Assembly (NCBI GenBank): GCA_017460915.1
Contig: JAFUAA010000010.1
Coordinates: 26,153 to 90,152, forward strand
Direction: 5' to 3'
DNA length: 64,000 bases
Source: Bacteroidales bacterium
Lineage (GTDB): Bacteria > Bacteroidota > Bacteroidia > Bacteroidales > F082
The position numbers were made by a program, and so were the translations under genes. A model generated the notes under the pieces. The model was not told where the DNA came from. It saw only the letters and a list, made by a program, of their open reading frames with translations, and searched no databases. Positions 8,768 through 16,913 of the stretch are shown here, piece by piece; within the stretch, counting starts at the first letter, position 1, and each line of letters opens with the position of its first letter.

Positions 8768-10623
8768 CGTTCGTTCTTATAGGTGATTCTGCCTTCCATC
8801 ATGCGTTTTTCCAAATCTTCGCGTTTGGTGTAGCCGCGTATGTATTTCTCAATCATGAGGCTGGCGATGGGAGCGGCCCATGTGGCACCATAGCCTCCGT
8901 TTTCGATGATGACGGCCAAGGCGATTTTTGGGTTCTCGTAAGGTGCGAAGGCAATGAAATTGGAGTGGTAGTTGCCATGCGGGTTTTGTGCCGTTCCGGT
9001 CTTGCCGCATTGTGCGATGTCTTTCATTTCGTAGCGTCGGGCGGTGCCGGCTGGACCGCTGAAGACGGTGCGCAAGCCTGCTTTCATCGTCCTGACGTAT
9101 TTGGGGTCGATGCCAGGGTCGACTTTCGTGGTCATCACCTCGGGGATGGCTGTCGAGTCGCCAAAACACTTGATGAGGTGAGGCGGATAATAATAGCCTT
9201 CATTGGCGATGAAAGCGGCAATGTTGGCCAGCTGCAAAGGCGTCACCAGCACCTCGCCCTGCCCGATGCCCAGCGAACGGATGGTCACGGCATTCCATTG
9301 GTCTTGGTACATCTTGTCGTAATATTCGCGTGAGGGTATGTTGCCCGAGCGTTCGGCGGGCACGTCGGTGTTGAACTTGTGTCCGAGACCCAGTTTGTAG
9401 GTCATGTCTTTCCAGTACTCGTATCCCTTTTTCACGCCGCCGAATTTCGGGTTGTTGATGGTGGCCTTGAACGATTCGTAGAAGTAAGGGTTGCAAGAGT
9501 TCATGATGGCGTTGGCGAAATCAGGGCTGGGGCCATGGTGGTGGGTGCACTTGATGGGCAACGATCCTGGGCCGCTGCAATGGAAGCAGGTGGCTGGCGT
9601 GATGCTGCCGCTTTGCATGGCGATGAGGCCGACCACGCTTTTGAAGGTGGAGCCAGGCGGATAGGTGCCGTTGGTGGCGCGGTTGATGAGGGGCTTCATC
9701 GGGTCCTCCTGTAGCTCCTTGTAGTGTTTTCCGCGTTCGCGACCCACCAGCAGGTTGGGGTCGTAGGTGGGGCTGGTAACGAAAGCCAGGATTTGTCCCG
9801 TGGCAGGCTCGATGGCCACGATGGATCCTATCTTGCCCACCATCAGCTGCTCGCCGTAGGCTTGCAATTCGGCATCAAGGCCGAGGTAGATGTCTTTCCC
9901 TGCCACAGGTTCGCGGTCGTATTCGCCGTCCATGAAGTTGCCCATCTCGCGGTTGTGCACGTCGACCATCATCACCTTCAGGCCTTTCACGCCGCGCAGC
10001 TCCTTCTCGTATGATTTCTCGATGCCCGACTTGCCGATGTAGTCGCCTTGGCGGTAATACTTTTCGTTTTCCTTGTCTTTTTCAAGTTCGCCCTTGCTGA
10101 TTTCGCCGATGTCGCCCAAGGTGTGGGCTGCAATGGATTTGGGATAATGGCGCACCGTTCGGGTCTGGAAATAAAAGCCTGGGTAGCGGTAAAGCACCTC
10201 GGCGATGTGGGCGTAATTCTCTTTTGAGACTTGCGTCATGAAAGGCGAAGGCCTGAAATAAGACTCGTTTTTTGCCTTTTCCATGCGCTCGCTAAACGAA
10301 GCCTTGTCGATGTCTAATAGGTGGCAGAAGGTGACGGTGTCGAAAGGGTCGAGCGAGTCGCGTTTCATGGCTTGGCGCGGGATGACCATCAGGTCGTAGA
10401 CAGCCTCGTTGAACACCAAGAGCTCGCCGTTGCGGTCGAAAACCTTGCCTCGGGCGGGGTATTGGGTCACATAGCGCAAGGCGTTGTTGTCGGCCAGGGC
10501 AACGTAGCTTTTGTCGACCACTTGGAGCGAAAACAATTTGAGGATAAAGACCATCCCTACGGTGATGAAGACGCCGATTATCAGTAACTTCCTGGTAGAC
10601 AGACTATTGTTTTTTGTTCTCAT
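8764..10623 (-). CDS. mrdA: Penicillin-binding protein 2, elongation transpeptidase
   Basis: I place the start at 10623 (MRTKNNSLSTRKLLIIG), because the frame further upstream is basic, has no family resemblance and runs across the promoter; the protein is then 619 residues. One membrane segment at about 10-30 is followed by the PBP dimer domain (YPARGKVFDRNGELLVFNE; LGDIGEISKGEL; DYIGKSGIEKSYE) and the transpeptidase domain with catalytic STFK near residue 325, SCN in NSCNPYFYE and CGKTGTAQNP. It crosslinks peptidoglycan during lateral wall growth in partnership with RodA, whose gene overlaps its 3' end by four bases. A hydrophilic insert between SxxK and SxN contains two Cys and three His (ATCFHCSGPGSLPIKCTHHH), reminiscent of a metal site. 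Confidence 0.94.
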   Translation of the reverse strand: MRTKNNSLSTRKLLIIGVFITVGMVFILKLFSLQVVDKSYVALADNNALRYVTQYPARGKVFDRNGELLVFNEAVYDLMVIPRQAMKRDSLDPFDTVTFCHLLDIDKASFSERMEKAKNESYFRPSPFMTQVSKENYAHIAEVLYRYPGFYFQTRTVRHYPKSIAAHTLGDIGEISKGELEKDKENEKYYRQGDYIGKSGIEKSYEKELRGVKGLKVMMVDVHNREMGNFMDGEYDREPVAGKDIYLGLDAELQAYGEQLMVGKIGSIVAIEPATGQILAFVTSPTYDPNLLVGRERGKHYKELQEDPMKPLINRATNGTYPPGSTFKSVVGLIAMQSGSITPATCFHCSGPGSLPIKCTHHHGPSPDFANAIMNSCNPYFYESFKATINNPKFGGVKKGYEYWKDMTYKLGLGHKFNTDVPAERSGNIPSREYYDKMYQDQWNAVTIRSLGIGQGEVLVTPLQLANIAAFIANEGYYYPPHLIKCFGDSTAIPEVMTTKVDPGIDPKYVRTMKAGLRTVFSGPAGTARRYEMKDIAQCGKTGTAQNPHGNYHSNFIAFAPYENPKIALAVIIENGGYGATWAAPIASLMIEKYIRGYTKREDLEKRMMEGRITYKNER

Positions 10624-10641
10624 AGTGAAATTCGCGAATGA

Positions 10642-10649
10642 CAAAGGTA
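10642..10649 (-). promoter_or_regulatory. -7 promoter element TACCTTTG
   Basis: TACCTTTG on the minus strand, 18 bp upstream of the PBP2 start at 10623; it supports that start over the longer frame. Confidence 0.65.
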
Positions 10650-10754
10650 TAAGTTTTTGTTGGTTTCGCGATGCCTCGCGGGCCATTTTTTTCGAAAAAA
10701 TTGCCTTTTCTCCCAAAAATGCGTTTTTTGCCTTCGTCTTCACTTTTTTTTTCG

Positions 10755-10762
10755 TACATTTG
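10755..10762 (+). promoter_or_regulatory. -7 promoter element TACATTTG
   Basis: TACATTTG 25 bp upstream of the GldH-type lipoprotein start, divergent from the PBP2 promoter. Confidence 0.6.
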
Positions 10763-10787
10763 CGCGGTTTTTTATGCACGAAATAGA

Positions 10788-11249
10788 ATGAAGAGAATTA
10801 CCTTTGTGGTCATGGCTTTCTGCCTTTGTTTTTGTGGATGCAAGCAGCAGGCAAAAAACAAGGAACTTATGCAACGCAGCTTCTACGACACGGTTTGGGA
10901 GCGTTTTGATTTTGTCAGAGCCGATGTCGTGGTGGAGGAACCTACGACTTTTGACCTCAGTATGCGCATTAGTTTCACGGAGGAATATCCTTACGACTAT
11001 ATCGATTTGGTGTTTGCGGTCCTCACTAGCGACGGTGACCGCTACCGTGGCAAGGCCTACAAGCCTAAACTGAAGGATGCCGACGGGAACTGGAGCTCCG
11101 AGCTGAAAGACGGTTGCTATACGTTCATCTTGCCTATCAATAAGGAACTGCGCATCAACGATCCCGGCACCTATCGCTTCCAAATCGAACAGAAAATGCC
11201 TATCACTCCATTGGTGGGCGTGAAGGAATTGACGATTTTAAACAATTGA
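10788..11249 (+). CDS. gldH: GldH-family gliding motility-associated lipoprotein
   Basis: The 153-residue product starts MKRITFVVMAFCLCFCGCKQ, a signal peptide ending in a lipobox with acylated Cys. The mature part shows the GldH pattern: FYDTVWERFDF near the N-terminus, EEYPYDYIDLVFAV in the middle, DADGNWSSELKDG and the closing GTYRFQIEQKMPITPLVGVKE. GldH is a small lipoprotein first found as a gliding gene in Flavobacterium; homologues persist in non-gliding Bacteroidales with unknown role. The longer upstream frame is rejected because it reads through the promoter. The polysaccharide export gene follows 16 bp later, so it may be read from the same promoter. Assignment rests on motif resemblance and is moderately sure. 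Confidence 0.7.
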   Translation: MKRITFVVMAFCLCFCGCKQQAKNKELMQRSFYDTVWERFDFVRADVVVEEPTTFDLSMRISFTEEYPYDYIDLVFAVLTSDGDRYRGKAYKPKLKDADGNWSSELKDGCYTFILPINKELRINDPGTYRFQIEQKMPITPLVGVKELTILNN

Positions 11250-11265
11250 CAAACAATCACTTGAA

Positions 11266-12069
11266 ATGAGTATTACAAAAAGGACATTGAAATCTGGGGT
11301 GGCTGCCTTGCTGCTGGCCACCATGTTTGCATCTTGTGTTCCCCAAGAGAAGATGCTTTATTTGAAAGAAGCCCAAATGGCTGCCGAAAACAAGTCGGTC
11401 AATTATGTCAATGAACGCTCTGTCGACTACAAATTGCAACCAGGCGACAATCTCTATATCCGTTTCATCAATTTGGTTGACGAACAAGGCGTCGCTACTC
11501 TGTCGGGCGATGCCTCGAGTCGGAGTTATATGTCAAGCGAGGCCAGCATTTATTTGCATTCCTACACCATCGACGAGCAAGGCTACGTTGAACTCCCTTT
11601 GACCGGAAAGGTCGAACTTAGGAACCTGACGGTCGACGAAGCGAAAGACCGTCTTCAGGAAGTTCTCGATAAATACATGAATGGGACGACTCTTGTCGTG
11701 AAACTGTCCAACTTTAACCTTACGTTGTTGGGCGAGGTGAGCAAGCCGGGTATGTATAAGGTGTACCAGTCGCAAATCAACCTGTTTGAGGCCGTGGCTT
11801 TGGCAGGCAACATGACCAACTTCGCTAAGAGAGATGAGGTGAGAATCATTCGTCAAACCGAAACAGGATCGGAAATCGTCACCGTCGACATAGGTGCGGC
11901 CGACATACTTTCCTCACCTTATTATTATTTGAAACCTAATGACATTGTCTACGTTGAACCGCTTAAGATCAAGTCGTGGGGCTTCTCCACCTTCCCCTAC
12001 TCGACGGTCATTTCCGTCATTACGTTAGGCGTCACGTTGGTCACCTTATTCAATAGACTGAAACAATAA
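11266..12069 (+). CDS. Wza-type polysaccharide export outer-membrane lipoprotein
   Basis: The 267-residue product begins with a signal peptide and lipobox (ALLLATMFASCVPQEK). It then shows the polysaccharide export (Poly_export) domain: YKLQPGDNLYIRFINL, a SLBB-like TLLGEVSKPGMYKV, followed by NLFEAVALAGNMTNFAKRDEVRIIR, VDIGAADILSSPYYYLKPNDIVYV. A single C-terminal hydrophobic segment (STVISVITLGVTLVTLF) would span the outer membrane, as in Wza-like exporters. It acts with the inner-membrane tyrosine kinase encoded 29 bp downstream to move capsule or exopolysaccharide across the envelope. No glycosyltransferases are adjacent, so the sugar polymer served is unknown. Confidence 0.9.
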   Translation: MSITKRTLKSGVAALLLATMFASCVPQEKMLYLKEAQMAAENKSVNYVNERSVDYKLQPGDNLYIRFINLVDEQGVATLSGDASSRSYMSSEASIYLHSYTIDEQGYVELPLTGKVELRNLTVDEAKDRLQEVLDKYMNGTTLVVKLSNFNLTLLGEVSKPGMYKVYQSQINLFEAVALAGNMTNFAKRDEVRIIRQTETGSEIVTVDIGAADILSSPYYYLKPNDIVYVEPLKIKSWGFSTFPYSTVISVITLGVTLVTLFNRLKQ

Positions 12070-12098
12070 TCGACAGAAAACCATAAACATCCATCATC

Positions 12099-14591
12099 AT
12101 GCAAAACGAAACAACTCCATATAAACCCCAACAAGGCAATGAGGAACAAACCGTTGATATCAAGCAACTGATTTACATCGCGCTGAGTCATTGGTATTTG
12201 TTTGTTATTGGTGTCGTTGTGGCACTCGTCATAGGCTTTGTCATCAACCGCTATTCGACAAATGTCTATCAAACCACGGGTACGATTCTCATCAAGGAAG
12301 GACACTCAAGTTATGATCCAACCGCCATTATGACCAACATGAGCTATGGCAATTCCCAAAATGTGTCGAACGAAATGGCCATCCTCAAGTCGTATTCCTT
12401 GACGGATCGCGTCGTGCATACCATGAACATCGAGGTGACGTATATGGAAAAAGGCCGTATCGCTACCACGGAAATGTACCAAAGCTCTCCGTTCAAGGTG
12501 GAGTTTGACCGTAGCGTGCCCCAGACTGTCGGGCTGGTCTACGAAATCACCAAGGTTGAAGACGGTGTCATCACTTTGCATGGTACTTCCGATCACCTGA
12601 GCAAGTATGATTACTTGATCAGCCAAACCACGGAGAGTAGCCAGACCAAAATCGACATCGAGACTGAATGCAAATTGGGCGAATGGTTCGACAACGGCTA
12701 CAACCATCTCCGCATCATCTTCAACGAAGGTGTCGATGCCAAAAGCTTCAATAATAGGAAACTCTCGTTTTGGTTGAATAGTTATCCTAGCTTGGTGAAA
12801 CAAATGAGCTCTTTCACGGTGGGTACTACGAGCAAGCAGTCGTCGGTGGTCTTGGTGACTACGAGCGGAACCAACAAACAGAAAATCGTTGATTTCACCA
12901 ATACCTTGCTGACGGAATACGTCAACCGAGGTTTGGAGAAGAAGAATCTGGTTTCGGAAAACACCATCGAATTCATCAATAGCGAATTGTCGGGAGTCCA
13001 AGAGTCGATGAGCGAAGCTGCAAGCGATTTGAAGAACTTCCGCCAAAGCAACGATCTGATGAACCTCGACTTGCAGTCGAATCAGGTGTATACCAACCTT
13101 CGCGCCTTGGACAAGGAAAAAGCGGAAATGACGGCAAACATAATGATTTATAAACGTTTGCAGGATTACATCAAGGTTCAGATTGACGACCCCGAAAACC
13201 TGGCTTCTCCCAGTACTATGGGTATCAACGACCCTTTGCTTAACCAGTTGGCCCGTGACCTTGTCACCTTGTCTCAAACCAAGGCAACACAATTGCTCAC
13301 CAAGACAGAACAGCACCCCCAAATCGTGAAACTCAACGAGCAGATTGTCACTACAAAGAAGGCCTTGTTGGAAACAATCAACAACCTTGTTGAGAACGCC
13401 CAGTTGAGTCTCAACGAAATCAATCGCCGTATTGCGGCATTAGAGGCCGAGTCGCGCCAACTTCCTGGAAAACAACAGCAACTTATTGATTATCAACGTA
13501 ATTTTGATTTTACTGACGAGACATACAAATATTTGATGCACCGTCGTGCAGAAGCTCAGATCTTGCGTGCCTCCAATACGCCCGACAACGAAATCCTCGA
13601 CGAAGCCCGCCTCGTGAGAACCAATAAGATTTCGCCACGCACCTCGATGAACTACCTCATCGCTCTCATCCTCGGTTTGCTCATCCCGGCTCTGTATCTT
13701 TTCCTGAAAGACTTCTTCAATGTGAGCATCAGCGACAGGAAGGATGTGGAGAAAATCACGAAATACCCCATCATCGGCCAAGTGGCGCAGTCGAGCGACA
13801 AAGACCCGATGGTGGTCATCAACAACCCCAAGGCGCCTATCGCCGAGTCGTACCGCTCAATTCGTACGAACATTGAATTCATCACTCAGGGCAAACCGAA
13901 GAGCGTGATACTGGTTACGGGCGATATGCAAAGCATCGGTAAGACGTTCAACAGCATCAACGTGGCCTCCATCTACGCTCTCTATGGCAAAAAGACGGTG
14001 TTGCTCGGCTTCGATATGCGTAAGCCTAAGCTCTTCCAAGAGTTTGGCTTGAACAACAACGTGGGTATCAGCTCCTTCTTGTCGAACAAGGAGCCGATTG
14101 ACAATGTCATACAGCCATCGAACCACATCCCTACGCTCGATGTCATCACCAGCGGGCCTATCCCGCCCAATCCGGCTGAACTTATCGCTTCCGAGAAATG
14201 CAACGAGTTCTTCGATCTGCTCAAGGAAAGATACGACTACATCATCATCGACACGCCGCCCTTGGGTTTGGTCACCGACGCTTTCTTGTTGATGCGCTAT
14301 TCCGATGTCAACTTGTTCATCGTGCGCCAAGGCGTCACCAACAAGAACATCTTCGGCAGCATCATCAAAGACCTTGAGGATAGGGGGTTCAACACTTCTA
14401 TTGTCATCAACGGCATCGAAACGAACAAGGGTTATGGCTACGGCAAACGTTACGGGTATGGCTACGGTTATGCCTACGGTTACGGCTACGGACGTTATGG
14501 AAGCCACAACTCGGGATATTACGGCAACGGCTACTATGGCGAAGACGGCGACAGCAAGAAGAGAAAGCACAGCAAGCATGGCTCCAAATAA
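12099..14591 (+). CDS. Wzc-type BY tyrosine kinase / polysaccharide chain-length determinant
   Basis: An 830-residue fusion of a Wzz co-polymerase and a bacterial tyrosine kinase. The first membrane helix is near 31-50, a long periplasmic coiled region includes the GNVR-like segment SPRTSMNYLI just before the second helix (517-537), and the cytoplasmic ATPase follows. Walker A reads TGDMQSIGKTF, lacking the usual PGEGKT; Walker A' is GFDMRKPKL and Walker B is YIIIDTPPLGLVTDA. The C-terminus is an extreme Tyr-Gly tail (about residues 775-815) that would be the autophosphorylation cluster controlling polymer length. Its 3' end overlaps the antiterminator gene by 14 bp. The function is secure; the altered Walker A deserves attention. 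Confidence 0.9.
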   Translation: MQNETTPYKPQQGNEEQTVDIKQLIYIALSHWYLFVIGVVVALVIGFVINRYSTNVYQTTGTILIKEGHSSYDPTAIMTNMSYGNSQNVSNEMAILKSYSLTDRVVHTMNIEVTYMEKGRIATTEMYQSSPFKVEFDRSVPQTVGLVYEITKVEDGVITLHGTSDHLSKYDYLISQTTESSQTKIDIETECKLGEWFDNGYNHLRIIFNEGVDAKSFNNRKLSFWLNSYPSLVKQMSSFTVGTTSKQSSVVLVTTSGTNKQKIVDFTNTLLTEYVNRGLEKKNLVSENTIEFINSELSGVQESMSEAASDLKNFRQSNDLMNLDLQSNQVYTNLRALDKEKAEMTANIMIYKRLQDYIKVQIDDPENLASPSTMGINDPLLNQLARDLVTLSQTKATQLLTKTEQHPQIVKLNEQIVTTKKALLETINNLVENAQLSLNEINRRIAALEAESRQLPGKQQQLIDYQRNFDFTDETYKYLMHRRAEAQILRASNTPDNEILDEARLVRTNKISPRTSMNYLIALILGLLIPALYLFLKDFFNVSISDRKDVEKITKYPIIGQVAQSSDKDPMVVINNPKAPIAESYRSIRTNIEFITQGKPKSVILVTGDMQSIGKTFNSINVASIYALYGKKTVLLGFDMRKPKLFQEFGLNNNVGISSFLSNKEPIDNVIQPSNHIPTLDVITSGPIPPNPAELIASEKCNEFFDLLKERYDYIIIDTPPLGLVTDAFLLMRYSDVNLFIVRQGVTNKNIFGSIIKDLEDRGFNTSIVINGIETNKGYGYGKRYGYGYGYAYGYGYGRYGSHNSGYYGNGYYGEDGDSKKRKHSKHGSK

Positions 14592-15162
14592 CCAGTCGGG
14601 TGCTCGGATCGATCAAAACGTTAGGCATTGGCACGCCATATATGTCAGGTCGCGGGCCGAGAAAAAAGTGCTGTCGCAGCTTGAGGAAATGGGCTTGAAG
14701 GCCTATTTGCCCTTGATTACCAAGGTCAGGCAGTGGAGCGACCGGCGCATGAAGGTGGATGAGCCGCTTTTCAGGTCGTATGTGTTCGTTTATTCCAACG
14801 CAAAGGAATACATCCCAATACTGAACGTTTATGGCGTGCTGAAGTTCGTCAGCTTCGAGAATCAAGCAGTCAACGTCCCCGAAAACCAAATCCTCGCCAT
14901 CAAGAAATTCGTGGCCGATTATGAACGAGGTGAGGAATACAGGATGCAGAACTTCGAAGAACTGAAGGAAGGCCAATTGGTGCGCATCATCACGGGCCCG
15001 ATGAAAGGACTGAAGGGCCGGCTCGAATCCATCGAGAACAAACGCCATCTGATTGTCTATATCGATGTGGTGGGACAATACATTCCAGTGCATTTGCCGC
15101 GAGCCAAAGTGGAGCCCGTGTATGACGACGAAAAAGGAAAAAGTAAGCAGATTGGAAGATAA
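14578..15162 (+). CDS. NusG/RfaH-like transcription antiterminator (UpxY type)
   Basis: A 194-residue protein beginning MAPNNQSG, chosen because this ATG overlaps the kinase stop and precedes the conserved NGN domain (HWHAIYVRSRAEKKVLSQL, YLPLITKVRQWSDRR, PLFRSYVFVY). A C-terminal KOW-like domain reads EGQLVRIITGPMKGLKGRL. UpxY/RfaH-type proteins bind RNA polymerase on long surface-polysaccharide operons and prevent termination. Here the gene is last in the export cluster rather than first, which is unusual for an operon-specific UpxY. It could act in trans on another polysaccharide locus. After its stop, 40 bp on, comes a new promoter. Confidence 0.88.
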   Translation: MAPNNQSGARIDQNVRHWHAIYVRSRAEKKVLSQLEEMGLKAYLPLITKVRQWSDRRMKVDEPLFRSYVFVYSNAKEYIPILNVYGVLKFVSFENQAVNVPENQILAIKKFVADYERGEEYRMQNFEELKEGQLVRIITGPMKGLKGRLESIENKRHLIVYIDVVGQYIPVHLPRAKVEPVYDDEKGKSKQIGR

Positions 15163-15166
15163 TTCC

Positions 15167-15174
15167 TATCTTTG
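15167..15174 (+). promoter_or_regulatory. -7 promoter element TATCTTTG
   Basis: TATCTTTG 41 bp upstream of the coiled-coil membrane protein start. Confidence 0.65.
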
Positions 15175-15215
15175 CACGGAAATTGTAGAACGAACCACAC
15201 AAAAACAGATACATC

Positions 15216-16133
15216 ATGGATTCTGAAAGATCAAAGAAACAAACGAGACAGCCGGTTTGGCTCTATGCCATCCTCGGCTTGCTGGCCATCGCCCTCGTCT
15301 TCCTGTTGGTGCGCAACGGCAATATGAAGACCGACCTGAAGGAACTTGAGGCGGAGAAGGAAATGCAACGCATGGATTTCCAAGCCGAAGTCGACAGTCT
15401 GATGAAGGTTCACAACGAGCTGAAAGAAAGCTATGGGGAACTGAGTCAAGAACTGGCTGAAAAAGATAGTATCATCCAAGCCGATGCCGTCGAAATTAAG
15501 AAACTGTTGGATTCGCAGTGGGACTATTATTACGTCAAGAAGAAACTTACACAGTTGCAAGACATTTCGCAACGCTATGTGCGCCAGATGGACTCGCTTT
15601 ATACCGTCAACCGAGAGCTGGTGGCCGAAAACGAGCGTATCCGCGAGGAATACCAAGCCGAACGCCGACAGAACACTAACCTCACTCGCCAGAACGACGA
15701 GCTGGCCAACAGGGTCAGCCAAGCGGCTTACTTGAAGTTGTATAACTACACAGCCCAGGCGGTGCGCTTCAAAGGCGGAGACAAGGAAACCCAAACCGAT
15801 AGGGCCGAACGGGCCGAGCGCATCCGTGTTGACTTCACAGTGGGCGCCAATGACCTTGTGGAACCTGGTTCCAAGCTGTTCTACATACGTATCGCTGACC
15901 CCACCAAGGCCATCCTTGCCAAAGGTTCGGGCGACGAGTACTCGTTCAAGTCGAACGGCGAGACGTTGCAGTTCACCGAAAAGGTGCGTGTCAACTACGA
16001 CGGCACCGAGACCGCCGTGCGTGCCTACTACATCCATCCTTCAGGAACGGTGATGCGTCCTGGCACTTATTTCGTCGATGTGTATGAGCAGGGCGGCAAG
16101 CTGGTGGGACAAACCTCAATAAATTTGAAGTAA
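15216..16133 (+). CDS. Membrane-anchored coiled-coil protein with C-terminal beta domain, unknown function
   Basis: 305 residues. A short basic N-terminus precedes one membrane helix (VWLYAILGLLAIALVFLLV, about 14-32). Residues 37-170 are a long heptad-like coiled coil rich in Glu, Lys and Gln (KELEAEKEMQRMDFQAEV; ELSQELAEKDS). The last 130 residues look like a beta-sandwich: LKLYNYTAQAVRF, RIRVDFTVGANDLV, KLFYIRIADPT, and the closing GTYFVDVYEQGGKLVGQ. The coiled coil would project the C-domain into the periplasm. It has its own promoter after the antiterminator and ends at a hairpin shared with convergent recO. I recognise no named family; a cell-envelope role is inference only. Confidence 0.65.
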   Translation: MDSERSKKQTRQPVWLYAILGLLAIALVFLLVRNGNMKTDLKELEAEKEMQRMDFQAEVDSLMKVHNELKESYGELSQELAEKDSIIQADAVEIKKLLDSQWDYYYVKKKLTQLQDISQRYVRQMDSLYTVNRELVAENERIREEYQAERRQNTNLTRQNDELANRVSQAAYLKLYNYTAQAVRFKGGDKETQTDRAERAERIRVDFTVGANDLVEPGSKLFYIRIADPTKAILAKGSGDEYSFKSNGETLQFTEKVRVNYDGTETAVRAYYIHPSGTVMRPGTYFVDVYEQGGKLVGQTSINLK

Positions 16134-16161
16134 TGTTTTTTCATTCATTTTGATTGTTTGG

Positions 16162-16188
16162 CAAGCCAATCTTCGGCTTGACTTTTTT
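16162..16188 (+). terminator. Hairpin terminator
   Basis: CAAGCC / GGCTTG stem with a seven-base loop followed by acttttttc, 28 bp after the coiled-coil gene and abutting the convergent recO stop. Confidence 0.6.
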
Positions 16189-16913
16189 CATTCCAGCACC
16201 GACTTCAACACTTCGTGGGAGTGGAAGTCGTTCATCACTGGAGCGTGAAGCCGCATGAAAACGATGAGTTTGTCGAGCAAGTCGCGGCGTTGGCTGGTCC
16301 TTAAAGGCACTTGGCAGGTCTCGTCGATGCCCAAATCGAGTAACTGCGACAAGAGAGAGGCCACTTCCGGGTCGAGGTAATAGGGATGCACGGGAAAGTC
16401 GTGGACAAATGAGCCCTCCATCAAGTCGAAACACCAGCCTTCCTGCAGGTTGGCTTTGGGATAGAAACCGAGATGTCGTGTCAGTTCCAAAGTGAAAAAC
16501 AAGGGGAAATTGGCGTAGTGTTCGTCCACCAAATCGAGCCAAAGCATTGAGCGTTCGATGAAATCGAAAAGGGCTTCGTTTTGTTCCTGTTCGGTGATGG
16601 TTTTGGAAAGCAACTCGCTGATGTACATCAATATGGCGCTTTTGTTCATCACAAAAGGAATGCTTTGGAAGACGTGGGCAAGTTGCACGTCTTTCAGGTA
16701 TTTCAAGGAGCCTTTGTTGGGTCGGCTGACTTCCACAAACTGGATGAGATTCAGGTTTTGGAACAAGGCCACACGGTTTTTGGAACCATGGTTAAAGGCC
16801 CCTTTCACCATATAGGATCGCAGGCCCTCATTGCGGGTGAAAATCCTCACAATCAGACTGGTGTCGCCATAGCGAATGGATTGCAGGACAATGCCGTGGA
16901 TTTTGTGGTCCAT
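16188..16913 (-). CDS. recO: DNA repair protein RecO
   Basis: 241 residues starting MDHKIHGIVLQSIRYGDTS; longer upstream frame overlaps porZ and lacks similarity. RecO has an N-terminal OB fold (KIHGIVLQSIRYGDTSLIV, RSYMVKGAF, LFQNLNLIQFV) and a helical C-domain (ILMYISELLSKTITEQEQNE, LTRHLGFYP). It anneals single strands and loads RecA with RecR in the RecF pathway. The start overlaps the porZ stop by one base, so the gene is the second in a porZ-recO unit. The zinc-binding cysteines seen in some homologues are absent here, which is normal for the Bacteroidetes branch. Confidence 0.92.
   Translation of the reverse strand: MDHKIHGIVLQSIRYGDTSLIVRIFTRNEGLRSYMVKGAFNHGSKNRVALFQNLNLIQFVEVSRPNKGSLKYLKDVQLAHVFQSIPFVMNKSAILMYISELLSKTITEQEQNEALFDFIERSMLWLDLVDEHYANFPLFFTLELTRHLGFYPKANLQEGWCFDLMEGSFVHDFPVHPYYLDPEVASLLSQLLDLGIDETCQVPLRTSQRRDLLDKLIVFMRLHAPVMNDFHSHEVLKSVLE

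Noticed and set aside
12306-13322. Minus-strand frame of 338 codons
   Set aside because: It mirrors the Wzc-type kinase gene and has no recognisable domain.
11266-15162. Complete capsule operon
   Set aside because: Only export, kinase and antiterminator genes are present; glycosyltransferases, flippase and polymerase are absent in the window.
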